Positions 17,219 through 26,338 of a DNA stretch of 64,000 nt are shown one piece after another. The stretch covers positions 13,259 to 77,258 of the forward strand of contig CAZMSO010000013.1 of the NCBI GenBank assembly GCA_964568975.1. Reading direction: 5' to 3'. A model generated the notes under the pieces. The model was not told the DNA's origin and ran no database searches. It saw only the letters and a program-made list of their open reading frames with translations. The position numbers were made by a program, and so were the translations under genes. Position 1 is the stretch's first letter. The number at the start of each line of letters is the position of its first letter. Source of the stretch: CAZADA01 sp964568975. Its GTDB lineage: Bacteria; Pseudomonadota; Alphaproteobacteria; Caulobacterales; Maricaulaceae.

Positions 17219-19057
17219 ATGTTCACCACCCCTGTCACCGCCGCGCCGGCGGCGCCGGACTGGCAAGTGTGGGTCATCTTGGCCTTGGCCGTGCTCGTGG
17301 TGGCTTTGTATTGCCTTGAGCGCTGGTCGATGGAGATCATCAGCGCGGGGCTGATTGCAGGGCTGTTGATCCTGTTTCACGTCACGCCGCACCCTGCGTA
17401 CGGCGCTCACGAAATCTTGTCCGGCTTCTCCAGTCCGGCGTTGATTGCGGTGATGGCGTTGCTTGTCGTCGCCCAAGGGGTGTTCCAAACGGGCGCGCTG
17501 GATCGCCCGGCGCGGCGGCTGGCGGCCATGGCGCGCGCGCGTCCGGCGACGACGCTGGTGTGGGTGTTGGGCGCGGTGTTTGTGATCAGCGCGTTCATGA
17601 ACAACACCCCTGTGGTGCTGATGTTTCTGCCCGTGTTGACGATGGTCGCAGACCGTCTCGGCGCGGCCCCGTCGCGCGTGCTGATCCCGCTGTCATTTGT
17701 GAGCATTTTGGCGGGCATGACGACGCTGATCGGCTCGTCGACGAACCTCTTAGTGGCGGAAGCCGCCGCCCAGCACCCTGAGGCGGCGCTTGGGTTTTTC
17801 TCGCCCGCGCCCATGGGCCTTGTCCTGGCGGCGACGGGGCTTGTGTATGTCAGCGTCGCGGGGCCCTTGTTGTTGCCGAAACGCGTGGCGGCCGAGAATG
17901 GCGGCGCGAAAGCGGAGACGCGCCAGTTCATCGCTCAAATCGAGGTTGCGTTTGGCGATCGCTTGGCCGGCGCGCGGGCGCATGACGGCCGGTTTGACGA
18001 CCTCAAAGACGTGACGGTGCGCTTGATTATGCGTGACGACCGGCCGTTGCGCCCGCCCTTCGCCGGCGTGACCTTGCAAGCCGGCGACATCGTCATTGTG
18101 AGCGCGACAAAGAGCGAGCTGGCGGATTTGCTGACCGCCGCGCGCGGCATCCGCCCGACAATGTTCACCGGCGCGCGGCCTTTGCCCAATGAAGCGCCCC
18201 AAGAGCTGGTGATTGTCGAGGCCGCCGTCGCGCCCGGCTCGCGCTTAGTCGGGCGCACGCTGGCGCACACCTCGTACTCCGTTCCACCGGGCACTGTCGT
18301 TTTGGCGGTGCGCCGCAGCAGCCGCATGGCCCGCGACGGCGTGGCCGACATCCGTTTAGAACCGGGCGATGTGTTGCTTATTCTCGGCGAGCCCCAAGAC
18401 TTGCGGTCCTTGCGCGACCAGCGCGACGTGCTGCCGCTGGAATGGTCGAGCCATGAGCTCCCGAAGACCGAAAAAGCGGGAATTGCGCGGCTGATTTTCC
18501 TGGCCGTGGTCGCCGCCGCGGCGACGCAGCTTTTGCCCATCGCCCACGCGGCCATCGCCGGCGCGTCACTGATGGTCGCCACGGGGTGCTTGCGGCCGCG
18601 GCAAGCGGCGCGAGCGGTGGATTTTCGCATTTTCTTGCTCGCAGGGTCCTCCTTCGCGCTTGCTGGAGCGCTGGAGGTGACGGGCGGGGCGGACATGATT
18701 GCGGCGGGCGCGGTGTGGCTTGCAGCGCCCTTCGGCGCGTGGGGGTTGTTGTCGCTCCTGTTTTTGACTGTGGCCGTGATCACCAACGCCTTGTCCAACA
18801 ACGCCACGGCGATTTTGTTCGCGCCCGTCGCGCTCAGCGCCGCGGATCTCACGGGCGCGGATCCCACGGCGTTTTTGCTGGCGGTGTTGTTTGCAGCCAA
18901 TTGCTCGTTCGCAACGCCGATCGCGTATCAGACGAATTTGTTAGTGCTGGGCCCTGGACGGTACCGCTTTGCAGATTTCATGAGGATCGGCGCGCCCTTG
19001 GTGTTGTTGTTGTGGGCGGTGTTCACCATTGCTTCGCCATTCTTCTTCGACCTCTAA
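17219..19057 (+). CDS. SLC13 family permease with two TrkA-C domains
   Basis: A 612-residue protein. The N-terminal membrane block (SAFMNNTPVVLMFLPVLTM, then SSTNLLVAEAAA) and the C-terminal block (ITNALSNNATAILFAPVAL, then ATPIAYQTNLLVLGPG) are the paired repeats of SLC13/DASS-type transporters, each with an SNT-like motif. Between them, residues ~230-400 hold two cytosolic TrkA-C (RCK-C) domains, recognisable by VTLQAGDIVIVSAT and IRLEPGDVLLILGEP. The architecture is a common bacterial one for anion, sulfate or dicarboxylate uptake; the substrate is not determined. Confidence 0.92.
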   Translation: MFTTPVTAAPAAPDWQVWVILALAVLVVALYCLERWSMEIISAGLIAGLLILFHVTPHPAYGAHEILSGFSSPALIAVMALLVVAQGVFQTGALDRPARRLAAMARARPATTLVWVLGAVFVISAFMNNTPVVLMFLPVLTMVADRLGAAPSRVLIPLSFVSILAGMTTLIGSSTNLLVAEAAAQHPEAALGFFSPAPMGLVLAATGLVYVSVAGPLLLPKRVAAENGGAKAETRQFIAQIEVAFGDRLAGARAHDGRFDDLKDVTVRLIMRDDRPLRPPFAGVTLQAGDIVIVSATKSELADLLTAARGIRPTMFTGARPLPNEAPQELVIVEAAVAPGSRLVGRTLAHTSYSVPPGTVVLAVRRSSRMARDGVADIRLEPGDVLLILGEPQDLRSLRDQRDVLPLEWSSHELPKTEKAGIARLIFLAVVAAAATQLLPIAHAAIAGASLMVATGCLRPRQAARAVDFRIFLLAGSSFALAGALEVTGGADMIAAGAVWLAAPFGAWGLLSLLFLTVAVITNALSNNATAILFAPVALSAADLTGADPTAFLLAVLFAANCSFATPIAYQTNLLVLGPGRYRFADFMRIGAPLVLLLWAVFTIASPFFFDL

Positions 19058-19115
19058 ACGGCCTTGCGCCGCGGGGGCGACACAGCGATGATACCGTGAC
19101 TTTGCGAGGGCGAGC

Positions 19116-19847
19116 GTGTCGAAGCCGTTTCAAACGCGCGATTTGCAGTTCTACATGACCGCGCCGGGCCCGTGCCCGTACTTGCCCGATCGCTTTGAAC
19201 GGAAAGTCTTCACAGACTTAAGCGGCCCGGACGCGCCGGAGATCGCCGACGCACTGGTCCACGCCGGTTTCCGCCGCAGCCAAAATGTGGCTTACCGGCC
19301 GGCGTGTGAGACCTGCAATCTGTGCGTTTCCACGCGGGTGCGCGCTTGGACGTTTGAGCCTGGGCGCGGCCAGCGGCGGGTGCTCAAGCGCAATAGCGAC
19401 CTGGTGGCCACGACCCGGCGGGCGCCCGCGACGATGGAGCAATTCACCCTCTTCTCGCGCTATCTGCACAGCCGCCACAATGATGGCGGCATGACGGAGA
19501 TGACCTTCGGCGATTACGCCGTCATGGTGGGCGACAGCCCGGTGGCGACGGTCTTGACGGAGTATCGGCGCGGGGCGGGCGGACCATTGCTGGCTGCTGC
19601 GATTTCAGATCAGCTGCACGACGGGATGTCGCTCGTTTATTCCTTCTTCGAGCCCGACGAACATCGGCGCAGCTTAGGCGCGTTCATGATCCTCGATCAC
19701 ATCCGCCGGGCCGCCGCCGCAGGGTGGCCATATGTCTATCTTGGCTATTGGATCAAAGGCAGCGCGAAGATGGACTATAAGGCCCAATACCGGCCGATGG
19801 AGGTCTTGCGGCCGAGCGGCTGGCGCCTCCTGGAGGACGACGACTAG
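19116..19847 (+). CDS. bpt: Aspartate/glutamate leucyltransferase Bpt
   Basis: A 243-residue protein with the ATE-type N-terminal cysteine cluster ACETCNLCVSTRVR and conserved FERKVFTDL and SLGAFMILDHIR regions. The C-terminus YVYLGYWIKGSAKMDYKAQY is a strong family signature. Bpt attaches Leu to proteins starting with Asp or Glu, making them N-degron substrates for ClpAP via ClpS. Length is normal (~240 aa). It stands alone here. Confidence 0.94.
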   Translation: MSKPFQTRDLQFYMTAPGPCPYLPDRFERKVFTDLSGPDAPEIADALVHAGFRRSQNVAYRPACETCNLCVSTRVRAWTFEPGRGQRRVLKRNSDLVATTRRAPATMEQFTLFSRYLHSRHNDGGMTEMTFGDYAVMVGDSPVATVLTEYRRGAGGPLLAAAISDQLHDGMSLVYSFFEPDEHRRSLGAFMILDHIRRAAAAGWPYVYLGYWIKGSAKMDYKAQYRPMEVLRPSGWRLLEDDD

Positions 19848-19987
19848 CGCGCGGGCCGATCACCCATGACGCGGGGGCGCGGACGCCGGCGAGACCGCGA
19901 CGCGGCCTCCCTGCGGAGGCGCGCGGCGGCGCAAAGACACACACCAACGCGCCGTGGCCAGGCGCAGAGGGGGGAGGAGTTCAGACC

Positions 19988-21073
19988 ATGGATCGCCGTC
20001 GATTTCTCGCCGCCGGGGCGGCCGGCGCAGGCGCAAGCGCCTTAGCCGCGCCGGCTATCGCGCAAAACACGCGCGAGCTGCGTGTGGTCACGACCTGGCC
20101 GAAAAACTTCCCCGGCCTCGGGACCGCGCCGGAACGGGTCGCTCAAATCGTAGACGCGCTCACAGACGGCCAATTGCGGATGAAGATTTACGCCGCCGGC
20201 GAGTTGGTGCCGGCGTTTGAGGCGTTTGATCAAGTCTCCGGCGGCGGCGCGGACGCCTATCACGGGGCGGAGTATTATTGGCAGGGCAAATCCAAGGCCT
20301 TCAGCTTTTTCGCGGCCGTCCCCTTCGGCTTGACGGCGACGGAGTTCACCGCCTGGCTCTCCTTCGGCGGCGGCCAAGAGCTGTGGGATGAATTGGCGGC
20401 CGACTTCGACATTAAGCCCCTGGCCTGCGGCAACAGCGGCCACCAAATGGGCGGGTGGTTCAAGCGCGAGATCGCGACGCTCGATGATTTCGTCGGCCTG
20501 AAGATGCGCATTCCAGGCCTTGGCGGCGCGGTGGTGAAGGCGCTGGGCGGCGCGCCCGTAGCGCTGCCGGGTTCTGAGATTTATCCAGCCCTCCAGTCCG
20601 GCGCGATCGACGCGACCGAATGGGTGGGTCCGTGGAACGACCTCGCCTTCGGTCTTTATCGCGAAGCAAAGTTCTATTACGGCCCCGGCTTCCACGAGCC
20701 CGGCACCCAACTGAGCCTGGGGATCAATCGCGGCGTGTGGGAGGAGCTGCCAGCGCATCACAAAGCTGTGCTGGTCCACGCCTGCCGCAGCGTCAATGAC
20801 CTTACGATTGGCGAGTTCGCCCACCGCAACGCGGAAGCGCTCACGAGCCTTGTGAACGATCACGCGGTGTCGCTGCGGCGCTTCTCCGATGAGATTTGGA
20901 CCGCCGCCGCGCGCGTGTCAGAGGAGGTCGTGGCCGACGCCGCGGGTGAGGACGGGGGCCTGTCGCGGCGCGTTTACGACAGCTACATCGCTGCGCGACG
21001 CGCGCTTTCGGGCTGGGGCGCCCAATCGGAGGCGGCTTACATGCGCGCGCGCGAAGACGCGCTGAACACTTAA
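19988..21073 (+). CDS. TRAP transporter substrate-binding protein (DctP/TakP-like)
   Basis: A 361-residue protein with a twin-arginine signal (DRRRFLAAGAAGAGASALA, cleavage near AIA-Q). The mature protein contains KMRIPGLGGAVVKALGGAPV, LPGSEIYPALQSGAIDATEW and the GFHEPG loop, resembling 2-oxoacid-binding TakP/SmoM-type TRAP proteins; the Arg of KMR would clamp the carboxylate. It is followed by the small permease (51-base gap) and the large permease, giving a complete TRAP system. Substrate type is inference from motif resemblance. Confidence 0.94.
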   Translation: MDRRRFLAAGAAGAGASALAAPAIAQNTRELRVVTTWPKNFPGLGTAPERVAQIVDALTDGQLRMKIYAAGELVPAFEAFDQVSGGGADAYHGAEYYWQGKSKAFSFFAAVPFGLTATEFTAWLSFGGGQELWDELAADFDIKPLACGNSGHQMGGWFKREIATLDDFVGLKMRIPGLGGAVVKALGGAPVALPGSEIYPALQSGAIDATEWVGPWNDLAFGLYREAKFYYGPGFHEPGTQLSLGINRGVWEELPAHHKAVLVHACRSVNDLTIGEFAHRNAEALTSLVNDHAVSLRRFSDEIWTAAARVSEEVVADAAGEDGGLSRRVYDSYIAARRALSGWGAQSEAAYMRAREDALNT

Positions 21074-21124
21074 GCGCACCACGCTGATCGCGCGCTGCCG
21101 CGCCGTTGAGGGGAGGGCTCGGGG

Positions 21125-22006
21125 GTGGAGCCGGCTGAACACACCGCGCCGACGCGCGCGCGCCCGGGCGTGGGCGTCTTCGCCATGGGCTTAGGCGTTG
21201 CAGCCATGGCGACAGCCGCGGCCGCAGCGCCGGGGCTGCGGCCTGTGGTTCTGTGGGGTCTCACCCTGCCCGCGCGCCTTATCGGCCTCGTGCTCCCGGG
21301 CGAGGACCTCTACGCCAAGGCCCAAAGCGCGGCGACGGCGCTGGGCTGGCTCGGCTGGGCCGCGACGCCCTTCGCGCTTGCGCCGCTCGTTTATCTTCTC
21401 GCGGCGGGGGGCGCTCGGCTGATCTCATCAAAGGCGCGCACGCAGGTGACGCGGGCTGCAGCCGCGTTGCGGCGCGCTGCGGATCTGGCCGACGGGGTCT
21501 GTGACGCCGCTGGCGCGCTGGCGCGCTGGGCGACTCTCGGCTTAGTCGCGGTCGTGCTGGTGGTGGTGGTGCAGCGTTATGTGTTCGGCCTCGCCTTCAC
21601 GAAGCTCCAGGAGAGCATTCTCTACCTCCACGCCGGCGTGATCTTGCTCGGCGGGCCCTGGACCCTCGGCGATGACGGGCATGTGCGCGTCGATGTGGTT
21701 TACGGACGCTTGAGCGCGACGGCGAAAGCGGCGGTGGATCTTGTGGGCGCGTATCTGTTGCTCGCGCCGACGGCGGTGACGGTGCTTCTCGTGTCGCGGG
21801 CTTATCTCGACCGGTCGTGGCGGGTGGGCGAAGGATCGCCGGAAAGCGACGGCTTGGCGCTTGTGTTCCTGCTGAAGACGCTGATCCCGATCTTCGCGGT
21901 CTTGCTCCTCATCCAAGCCGCGGCCCTGGCCGCCCGAGCCGCCTTGCGCCTGACGGGTCAGACACCCGGCGGCCGCGCGGCGCCCGCCCATGGGGAGGGC
22001 GTGTGA
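21125..22006 (+). CDS. TRAP transporter small permease (DctQ)
   Basis: A 293-residue protein, longer than the usual ~170-200. The C-terminal two thirds has the DctQ pattern: YVFGLAFTKLQESILYLHAG, GGPWTLGDDGHVRVDVVYGRL and later hydrophobic segments. The N-terminal ~110 residues add two or three extra hydrophobic segments (for example VVLWGLTLPARLIGLVLPG). The GTG start is weakly defined. The stop overlaps the start of the large permease, so the two are coupled. Confidence 0.9.
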   Translation: MEPAEHTAPTRARPGVGVFAMGLGVAAMATAAAAAPGLRPVVLWGLTLPARLIGLVLPGEDLYAKAQSAATALGWLGWAATPFALAPLVYLLAAGGARLISSKARTQVTRAAAALRRAADLADGVCDAAGALARWATLGLVAVVLVVVVQRYVFGLAFTKLQESILYLHAGVILLGGPWTLGDDGHVRVDVVYGRLSATAKAAVDLVGAYLLLAPTAVTVLLVSRAYLDRSWRVGEGSPESDGLALVFLLKTLIPIFAVLLLIQAAALAARAALRLTGQTPGGRAAPAHGEGV

Positions 22007-23718
22007 TGGCGGGCTTGGTCGCGTTTCTCGCGGAGAATCTCGATGTCGTGATGTTCCTCATCGCGATTGCGGCGCTGTTGTCGGGCTATCCGGTGGCCTT
22101 CACCCTCGCCGGCGTGGCGCTCGCGTTCGCCGGCCTGGGCGTCGCGCTCGGCGCGTTCGACCCCGTGCTTCTGACGCTTGCGCCGAGCCGGATCTTCGGC
22201 GTGATGACCAACCAGGTGCTCGTGGCCGTGCCGCTCTTCGTCTTCATGGGCGTGATGCTTGAGAAGTCGAAGATCGCTGAAGAGCTTCTCGAGACCATGG
22301 GCGGCCTGTTCGGTCCGCTGCGCGGCGGGCTTGGCGTGGCCGTCGTCGCCGTCGGCGCGCTCTTAGCGGCCTCCACCGGCATTGTCGGCGCGACCGTGGT
22401 GACCATGGGGCTGTTGTCGCTGCCGACCATGCTCGCGAAAGGCTACGCGAAGCCGCTCGCCACCGGCGCCATTGCGGCCAGCGGCACGCTCGGCCAAATC
22501 ATTCCGCCCTCCATCGTGCTCGTGCTCCTCGGCGACGTCATGGGCTCGGCCTATCAAAAGGCCCAGCTCGATCAGGGGATCTTCGCGCCAGAGACGGTGT
22601 CGGTCGGCGACCTCTTCGCGGGCGCGCTGATCCCGGGCCTCATGCTGGTCGGGCTCTACGCCAGCTACATGATGGCGGTCGCGCTGCTGCGGCCGGCTGC
22701 AGCGCCCGCACTCACCATCAGCGAGGCCGTGGGAGCGACGGCCCTCGCGCGCGTCACGCGGATTGTGCGCGCGTTAGCGCCGCCGCTGCTCCTGATTTTC
22801 GCTGTGCTCGGCTCCATTCTCGCCGGGCTGGCGACGCCGACGGAAGCTGCAGCCCTTGGCGCGACGGGCGCGGTCTTTCTGGCGGGGCTGCGGGATTTGG
22901 GCGATGGGGAGGATGATCCCTCCATCCCCTGGGCGCGCAGCGCGCGGCGCGCGGCGGCGGCGGGGCTCGCCGCGGCGGGTTTGCTGGTGGTGCTGACGGC
23001 GTTCGTGGATCTGCGTCTCGGCCGCGAAAGCCCGACGGGCGTGGAACAAGGCGGGGCCATCGCGGCGGCGCTGCTCATAGGCGTCGCCGTTGCGGGTCTT
23101 GCGGCCGCGCTTTACCGCGCCTGGATGACGCGGTGTCTTCAAGCCGTCACCCGCGACACCGCGCGGATCACGGCGATGGTGTTTGTGATTCTGATCGGAG
23201 CGACACTCTTCGCGTTGGTTTTCCGTGGGTTGGGCGGCGATGAGCGGGTCGCGGCCGTGTTGGAGACCGCCGCCGGCGGCGTCCTCGCGGCGCTGGACGG
23301 CCTGTTGTCGTCTTTGGGGTTCGCCAGCGCGGACGCGCCTTTGGCTGACAGCCGCGCGGCCCAAGCTGCCGCGGGCGTGTTCATTGTGATGATTGTAATG
23401 TTCGTGCTTGGCTTTTTTCTCGACTTTATCGAGATCACCTTCGTGGTAGTGCCGCTGGTTGCGCCGCCGCTTTTAGCGCTTGGCGCGGATCCCGTGTGGC
23501 TCGGCGTGATGATGGCGCTGAATCTGCAAACGAGTTTCTTGACGCCGCCTTTCGGTTTCGCGCTGTTTTATCTGCGCGGCGTCGCCCCACCGAGCGTCGC
23601 GACGACGGACATTTACCGCGGGGCCGCGCCTTTTGTGCTGATCCAGCTGCTTGCGCTGTTGGCGGTCGCAGCGTTTCCCGTGCTGGCCACCGGCCTGCCG
23701 GGGTTGGTGTTTGGGTGA
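22006..23718 (+). CDS. TRAP transporter large permease (DctM)
   Basis: About 570 residues from the ATG at 22006, whose A is the last base of the dctQ stop TGA. It has 12 or more hydrophobic segments with DctM motifs: VPLFVFMGVMLEKSKIAEEL, GATVVTMGLLSLPTML, SGTLGQIIPPSIVLVLLGD and NLQTSFLTPPFGFALFYLRG. An insertion of ~100 residues with two extra hydrophobic segments (around 22900-23110) is seen in the longer TRAP large permeases. It uses an ion gradient to import the solute delivered by the binding protein. Confidence 0.94.
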   Translation: MAGLVAFLAENLDVVMFLIAIAALLSGYPVAFTLAGVALAFAGLGVALGAFDPVLLTLAPSRIFGVMTNQVLVAVPLFVFMGVMLEKSKIAEELLETMGGLFGPLRGGLGVAVVAVGALLAASTGIVGATVVTMGLLSLPTMLAKGYAKPLATGAIAASGTLGQIIPPSIVLVLLGDVMGSAYQKAQLDQGIFAPETVSVGDLFAGALIPGLMLVGLYASYMMAVALLRPAAAPALTISEAVGATALARVTRIVRALAPPLLLIFAVLGSILAGLATPTEAAALGATGAVFLAGLRDLGDGEDDPSIPWARSARRAAAAGLAAAGLLVVLTAFVDLRLGRESPTGVEQGGAIAAALLIGVAVAGLAAALYRAWMTRCLQAVTRDTARITAMVFVILIGATLFALVFRGLGGDERVAAVLETAAGGVLAALDGLLSSLGFASADAPLADSRAAQAAAGVFIVMIVMFVLGFFLDFIEITFVVVPLVAPPLLALGADPVWLGVMMALNLQTSFLTPPFGFALFYLRGVAPPSVATTDIYRGAAPFVLIQLLALLAVAAFPVLATGLPGLVFG

Positions 23719-23835
23719 GTGCGGACAGATCCTGCGGCGCAGGGCGCGCCGCCGACCGATGGCAGTCGTGCGGCTTTGCACATGATCGCCCTGCGGTAGG
23801 TTCAGGGCTCCGCCCGCCGCACAGGACATCCCGCT

Positions 23836-26196
23836 ATGGCTGCTTCTTTCCCCGACGCTTCCGCCTCTGACGCGCCGGCCACATCGCGCCTGACGGTGTT
23901 GGAGGCGCTGGAGCGCCAGGTCCTGTGGCTTGCGACGTGGATGATCCACCACGCCAACCATGTGCGGCCGAAGCGCGATGGGCTCAAAGTCGGCGGCCAC
24001 CAAGCCTCATGCGCGTCACTGACCACGCTGATGACGGCGCTTTACTTCCAGATCCTCGGCCCGCGCGATCGGGTGGCGGTGAAACCCCATGCGAGCCCTG
24101 TGTTTCACGCAATCCAGTATCTCGCCGGCCGTCAAACGCGGGCCAATCTTGAAGCCTTTCGAGGATTCGGCGGAGCGCAGTCTTATCCTTCGCGGACAAA
24201 AGACGTGCCGGAGGTGGATTTCTCCACGGGCTCTGTCGGGCTCGGCGTTGCGGCGACGCTGTTTGCGTCTTTGGTGCAGGATCTCGCGCGGGCGCGCAGC
24301 GGCGGGGCCGGCGCAAGCGCGCCGCCGGGACGCATGGTGGCCCTCGTGGGCGACGCCGAGCTCGACGAAGGCAATGTGTATGAGGCCCTGCTCGACGGGT
24401 GGAAGCACGACGTCCAAAATCTCTGGTGGATCATTGACTACAACCGCCAAAGCCTCGACGGCGTGGTCAATGACGCCCTGTTTCAGAAGATCAGCGGCGT
24501 GTTCGACGCCCTTGGCTGGCGGGTGACGACGTTGAAATACGGCCGCCGCTTGGAAGCGCTGCGCCGCCAACCGGGCGGGGAGGCGGTGCTCGATTGGATC
24601 GACGGCTGCGACAACCAGCTCTATTCCGCGCTGACCTTTAAAGGCGGCGCCGGCTGGCGCGAGCGGCTCACGGCCGATCTTGGCGACACCGCCGGCGTGG
24701 CGGCCTTGCTTGACGAGCGCGACGACGTCGCCTTGCACGCGCTGATGACCAACCTCGCCGGCCATGACATGGAGAGCATTCTTGAGGCGTTCGCCGCGAT
24801 TGGCGACGATCCCGCGCCGCAATGTGTCATTGCTTACACCGTCAAGGGCTTCGGCCTGCCGCTGGCGGGCCATAAAGACAATCACGCGGGCCTGCTGACG
24901 CCCAAACAGCTTGAGGCCTATCAAGCGTCTCTCGGCGTTCCCGCAGGGGCGGAGTGGGCGCCGTGGTCGACGCTGGGCCCGTTGGAGGACGCCGCGCGCA
25001 TTGTCGTGGAGACCGCGCCGTTCTTCACCGCCGGATCGCGGACCACCACCGCCCCCGCCGTTTCCATCGCGCCGCTGGCGACGCCACCGGGGGATCGGCT
25101 TTCCACCCAAGACGCGTTCGGCAAGATCCTCCTGGAGATCGCGCGTGAGGACGGTCCCCTGGCGGAGGCGATTATCACCACCTCGCCGGACGTGACGGTC
25201 TCTACAAATCTCGGCGCGTGGGTGAACAAGCGTCGGCTGTTTCGCCGCGCGCCGATGGAGGACGTGTTTAAGGTCGAGCAAATCCCCTCAGCCCAGCTCT
25301 GGCGGCGCGGGCCGGACGGCCAACACATCGAGCTTGGCATTGCTGAGCACAATCTCTTTTTGCTGCTGGGGCAGCTGGGGCTCGCCCATGAGTTCTTCGC
25401 CCGCCGGTTTCTGCCCGTGGCGACGCTTTACGATCCCTTTATCAATCGCGGCTTGGACGCGCTCAATTACGCCTGTTACCAGGGCGCGCGGTTTATGGTG
25501 GTCGCGACGCCGTCGGGTCTGACGCTCGGGCCGGAGGGCGGCGCGCATCAGTCCATCCACCCGCCGGTGATCGGCATGGCCCAACCCGGCTTGACGTACA
25601 TCGAACCCGCGTTCGCTGATGAACTTGCAGCCGCGATGGCGTGGGGCTTCGCGCACATGCAAGCCCCGGACGGCGGCGCTGTTTATCTGCGCTTGTCCAC
25701 CCGCGCGATCGCTCAAGAGGCGCGCGACGCCGTTCCCGCGGGCGCAATCAACGATGGCGCGTACTGGCTGCGCCCGCCGGGCGACGGCGCGCGCCTCGCC
25801 ATCGCGTTCGCTGGAGCGCTCGCCCCCGAAGCGCTGGAAGCTTGGGAGCGCGCGCGCGCCATTGATCCCCGCGTCGGCCTGCTCGCTGTGGCGTCCGCGG
25901 ACCGCGCCCATCATGGCTGGACGCGGGGGCGCACAACCCCGGTGCGTGACGAACGCGTGCGGCCCTCGCCGATCGAGCGCTTGCTTGCGCCGTTGCATCG
26001 CGACGCCGCGCTGGTGACGGTCATTGACGGCGCGCCGGGAACCCTCTCGTGGCTGGGCGGGGTCGCGGGCCACAAGACCACCGCACTCGGCGTGGAGACG
26101 TTCGGTCAAACCGGGGATCTGCCAGATCTCTACGACGCCTATGGCCTTTCCGCGGAGGCGATCTTGGCGGCGTGTGAAAACGCGTTCTTGCCCTAG
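23836..26196 (+). CDS. AceE-like / transketolase-family E1 (2-oxoacid dehydrogenase-type)
   Basis: A 786-residue thiamine-diphosphate enzyme. The N-terminal domain has KVGGHQASCASLTTLMTALYF, KPHASPVFHAIQYL and the ThDP motif GDAELDEGNVYEAL ending at DYNRQSLDG. The middle domain has TTSPDVTVSTNLGAWV and the C-terminal domain ESGV-like regions. It resembles the single-chain (homodimeric) pyruvate dehydrogenase E1, but is ~100 residues shorter than E. coli AceE (887 aa). Neither an E2 nor an E3 gene is adjacent. It follows the 2-oxoacid-type TRAP system on the same strand, 117 bases after dctM. The exact substrate is uncertain. Confidence 0.85.
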   Translation: MAASFPDASASDAPATSRLTVLEALERQVLWLATWMIHHANHVRPKRDGLKVGGHQASCASLTTLMTALYFQILGPRDRVAVKPHASPVFHAIQYLAGRQTRANLEAFRGFGGAQSYPSRTKDVPEVDFSTGSVGLGVAATLFASLVQDLARARSGGAGASAPPGRMVALVGDAELDEGNVYEALLDGWKHDVQNLWWIIDYNRQSLDGVVNDALFQKISGVFDALGWRVTTLKYGRRLEALRRQPGGEAVLDWIDGCDNQLYSALTFKGGAGWRERLTADLGDTAGVAALLDERDDVALHALMTNLAGHDMESILEAFAAIGDDPAPQCVIAYTVKGFGLPLAGHKDNHAGLLTPKQLEAYQASLGVPAGAEWAPWSTLGPLEDAARIVVETAPFFTAGSRTTTAPAVSIAPLATPPGDRLSTQDAFGKILLEIAREDGPLAEAIITTSPDVTVSTNLGAWVNKRRLFRRAPMEDVFKVEQIPSAQLWRRGPDGQHIELGIAEHNLFLLLGQLGLAHEFFARRFLPVATLYDPFINRGLDALNYACYQGARFMVVATPSGLTLGPEGGAHQSIHPPVIGMAQPGLTYIEPAFADELAAAMAWGFAHMQAPDGGAVYLRLSTRAIAQEARDAVPAGAINDGAYWLRPPGDGARLAIAFAGALAPEALEAWERARAIDPRVGLLAVASADRAHHGWTRGRTTPVRDERVRPSPIERLLAPLHRDAALVTVIDGAPGTLSWLGGVAGHKTTALGVETFGQTGDLPDLYDAYGLSAEAILAACENAFLP

Positions 26197-26338
26197 ACCG
26201 ACGCCAACGCACGCGCGCGGCGCCGCACCGCGACAAACGACCGCGTCCTCAACACTTTGCCGGCGGCGCTCAGGCGTTCACAGTCCGCTCGCCGCTTTCC
26301 CGATGCGCCGCGTTCGAGCCCCAGACCGGAGACCGCCC

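Noticed and set aside
24016..25281. 421-residue minus-strand open frame opposite the E1 gene
   Set aside because: Antisense to a strongly conserved gene, with no ribosome-binding site or recognisable domain.
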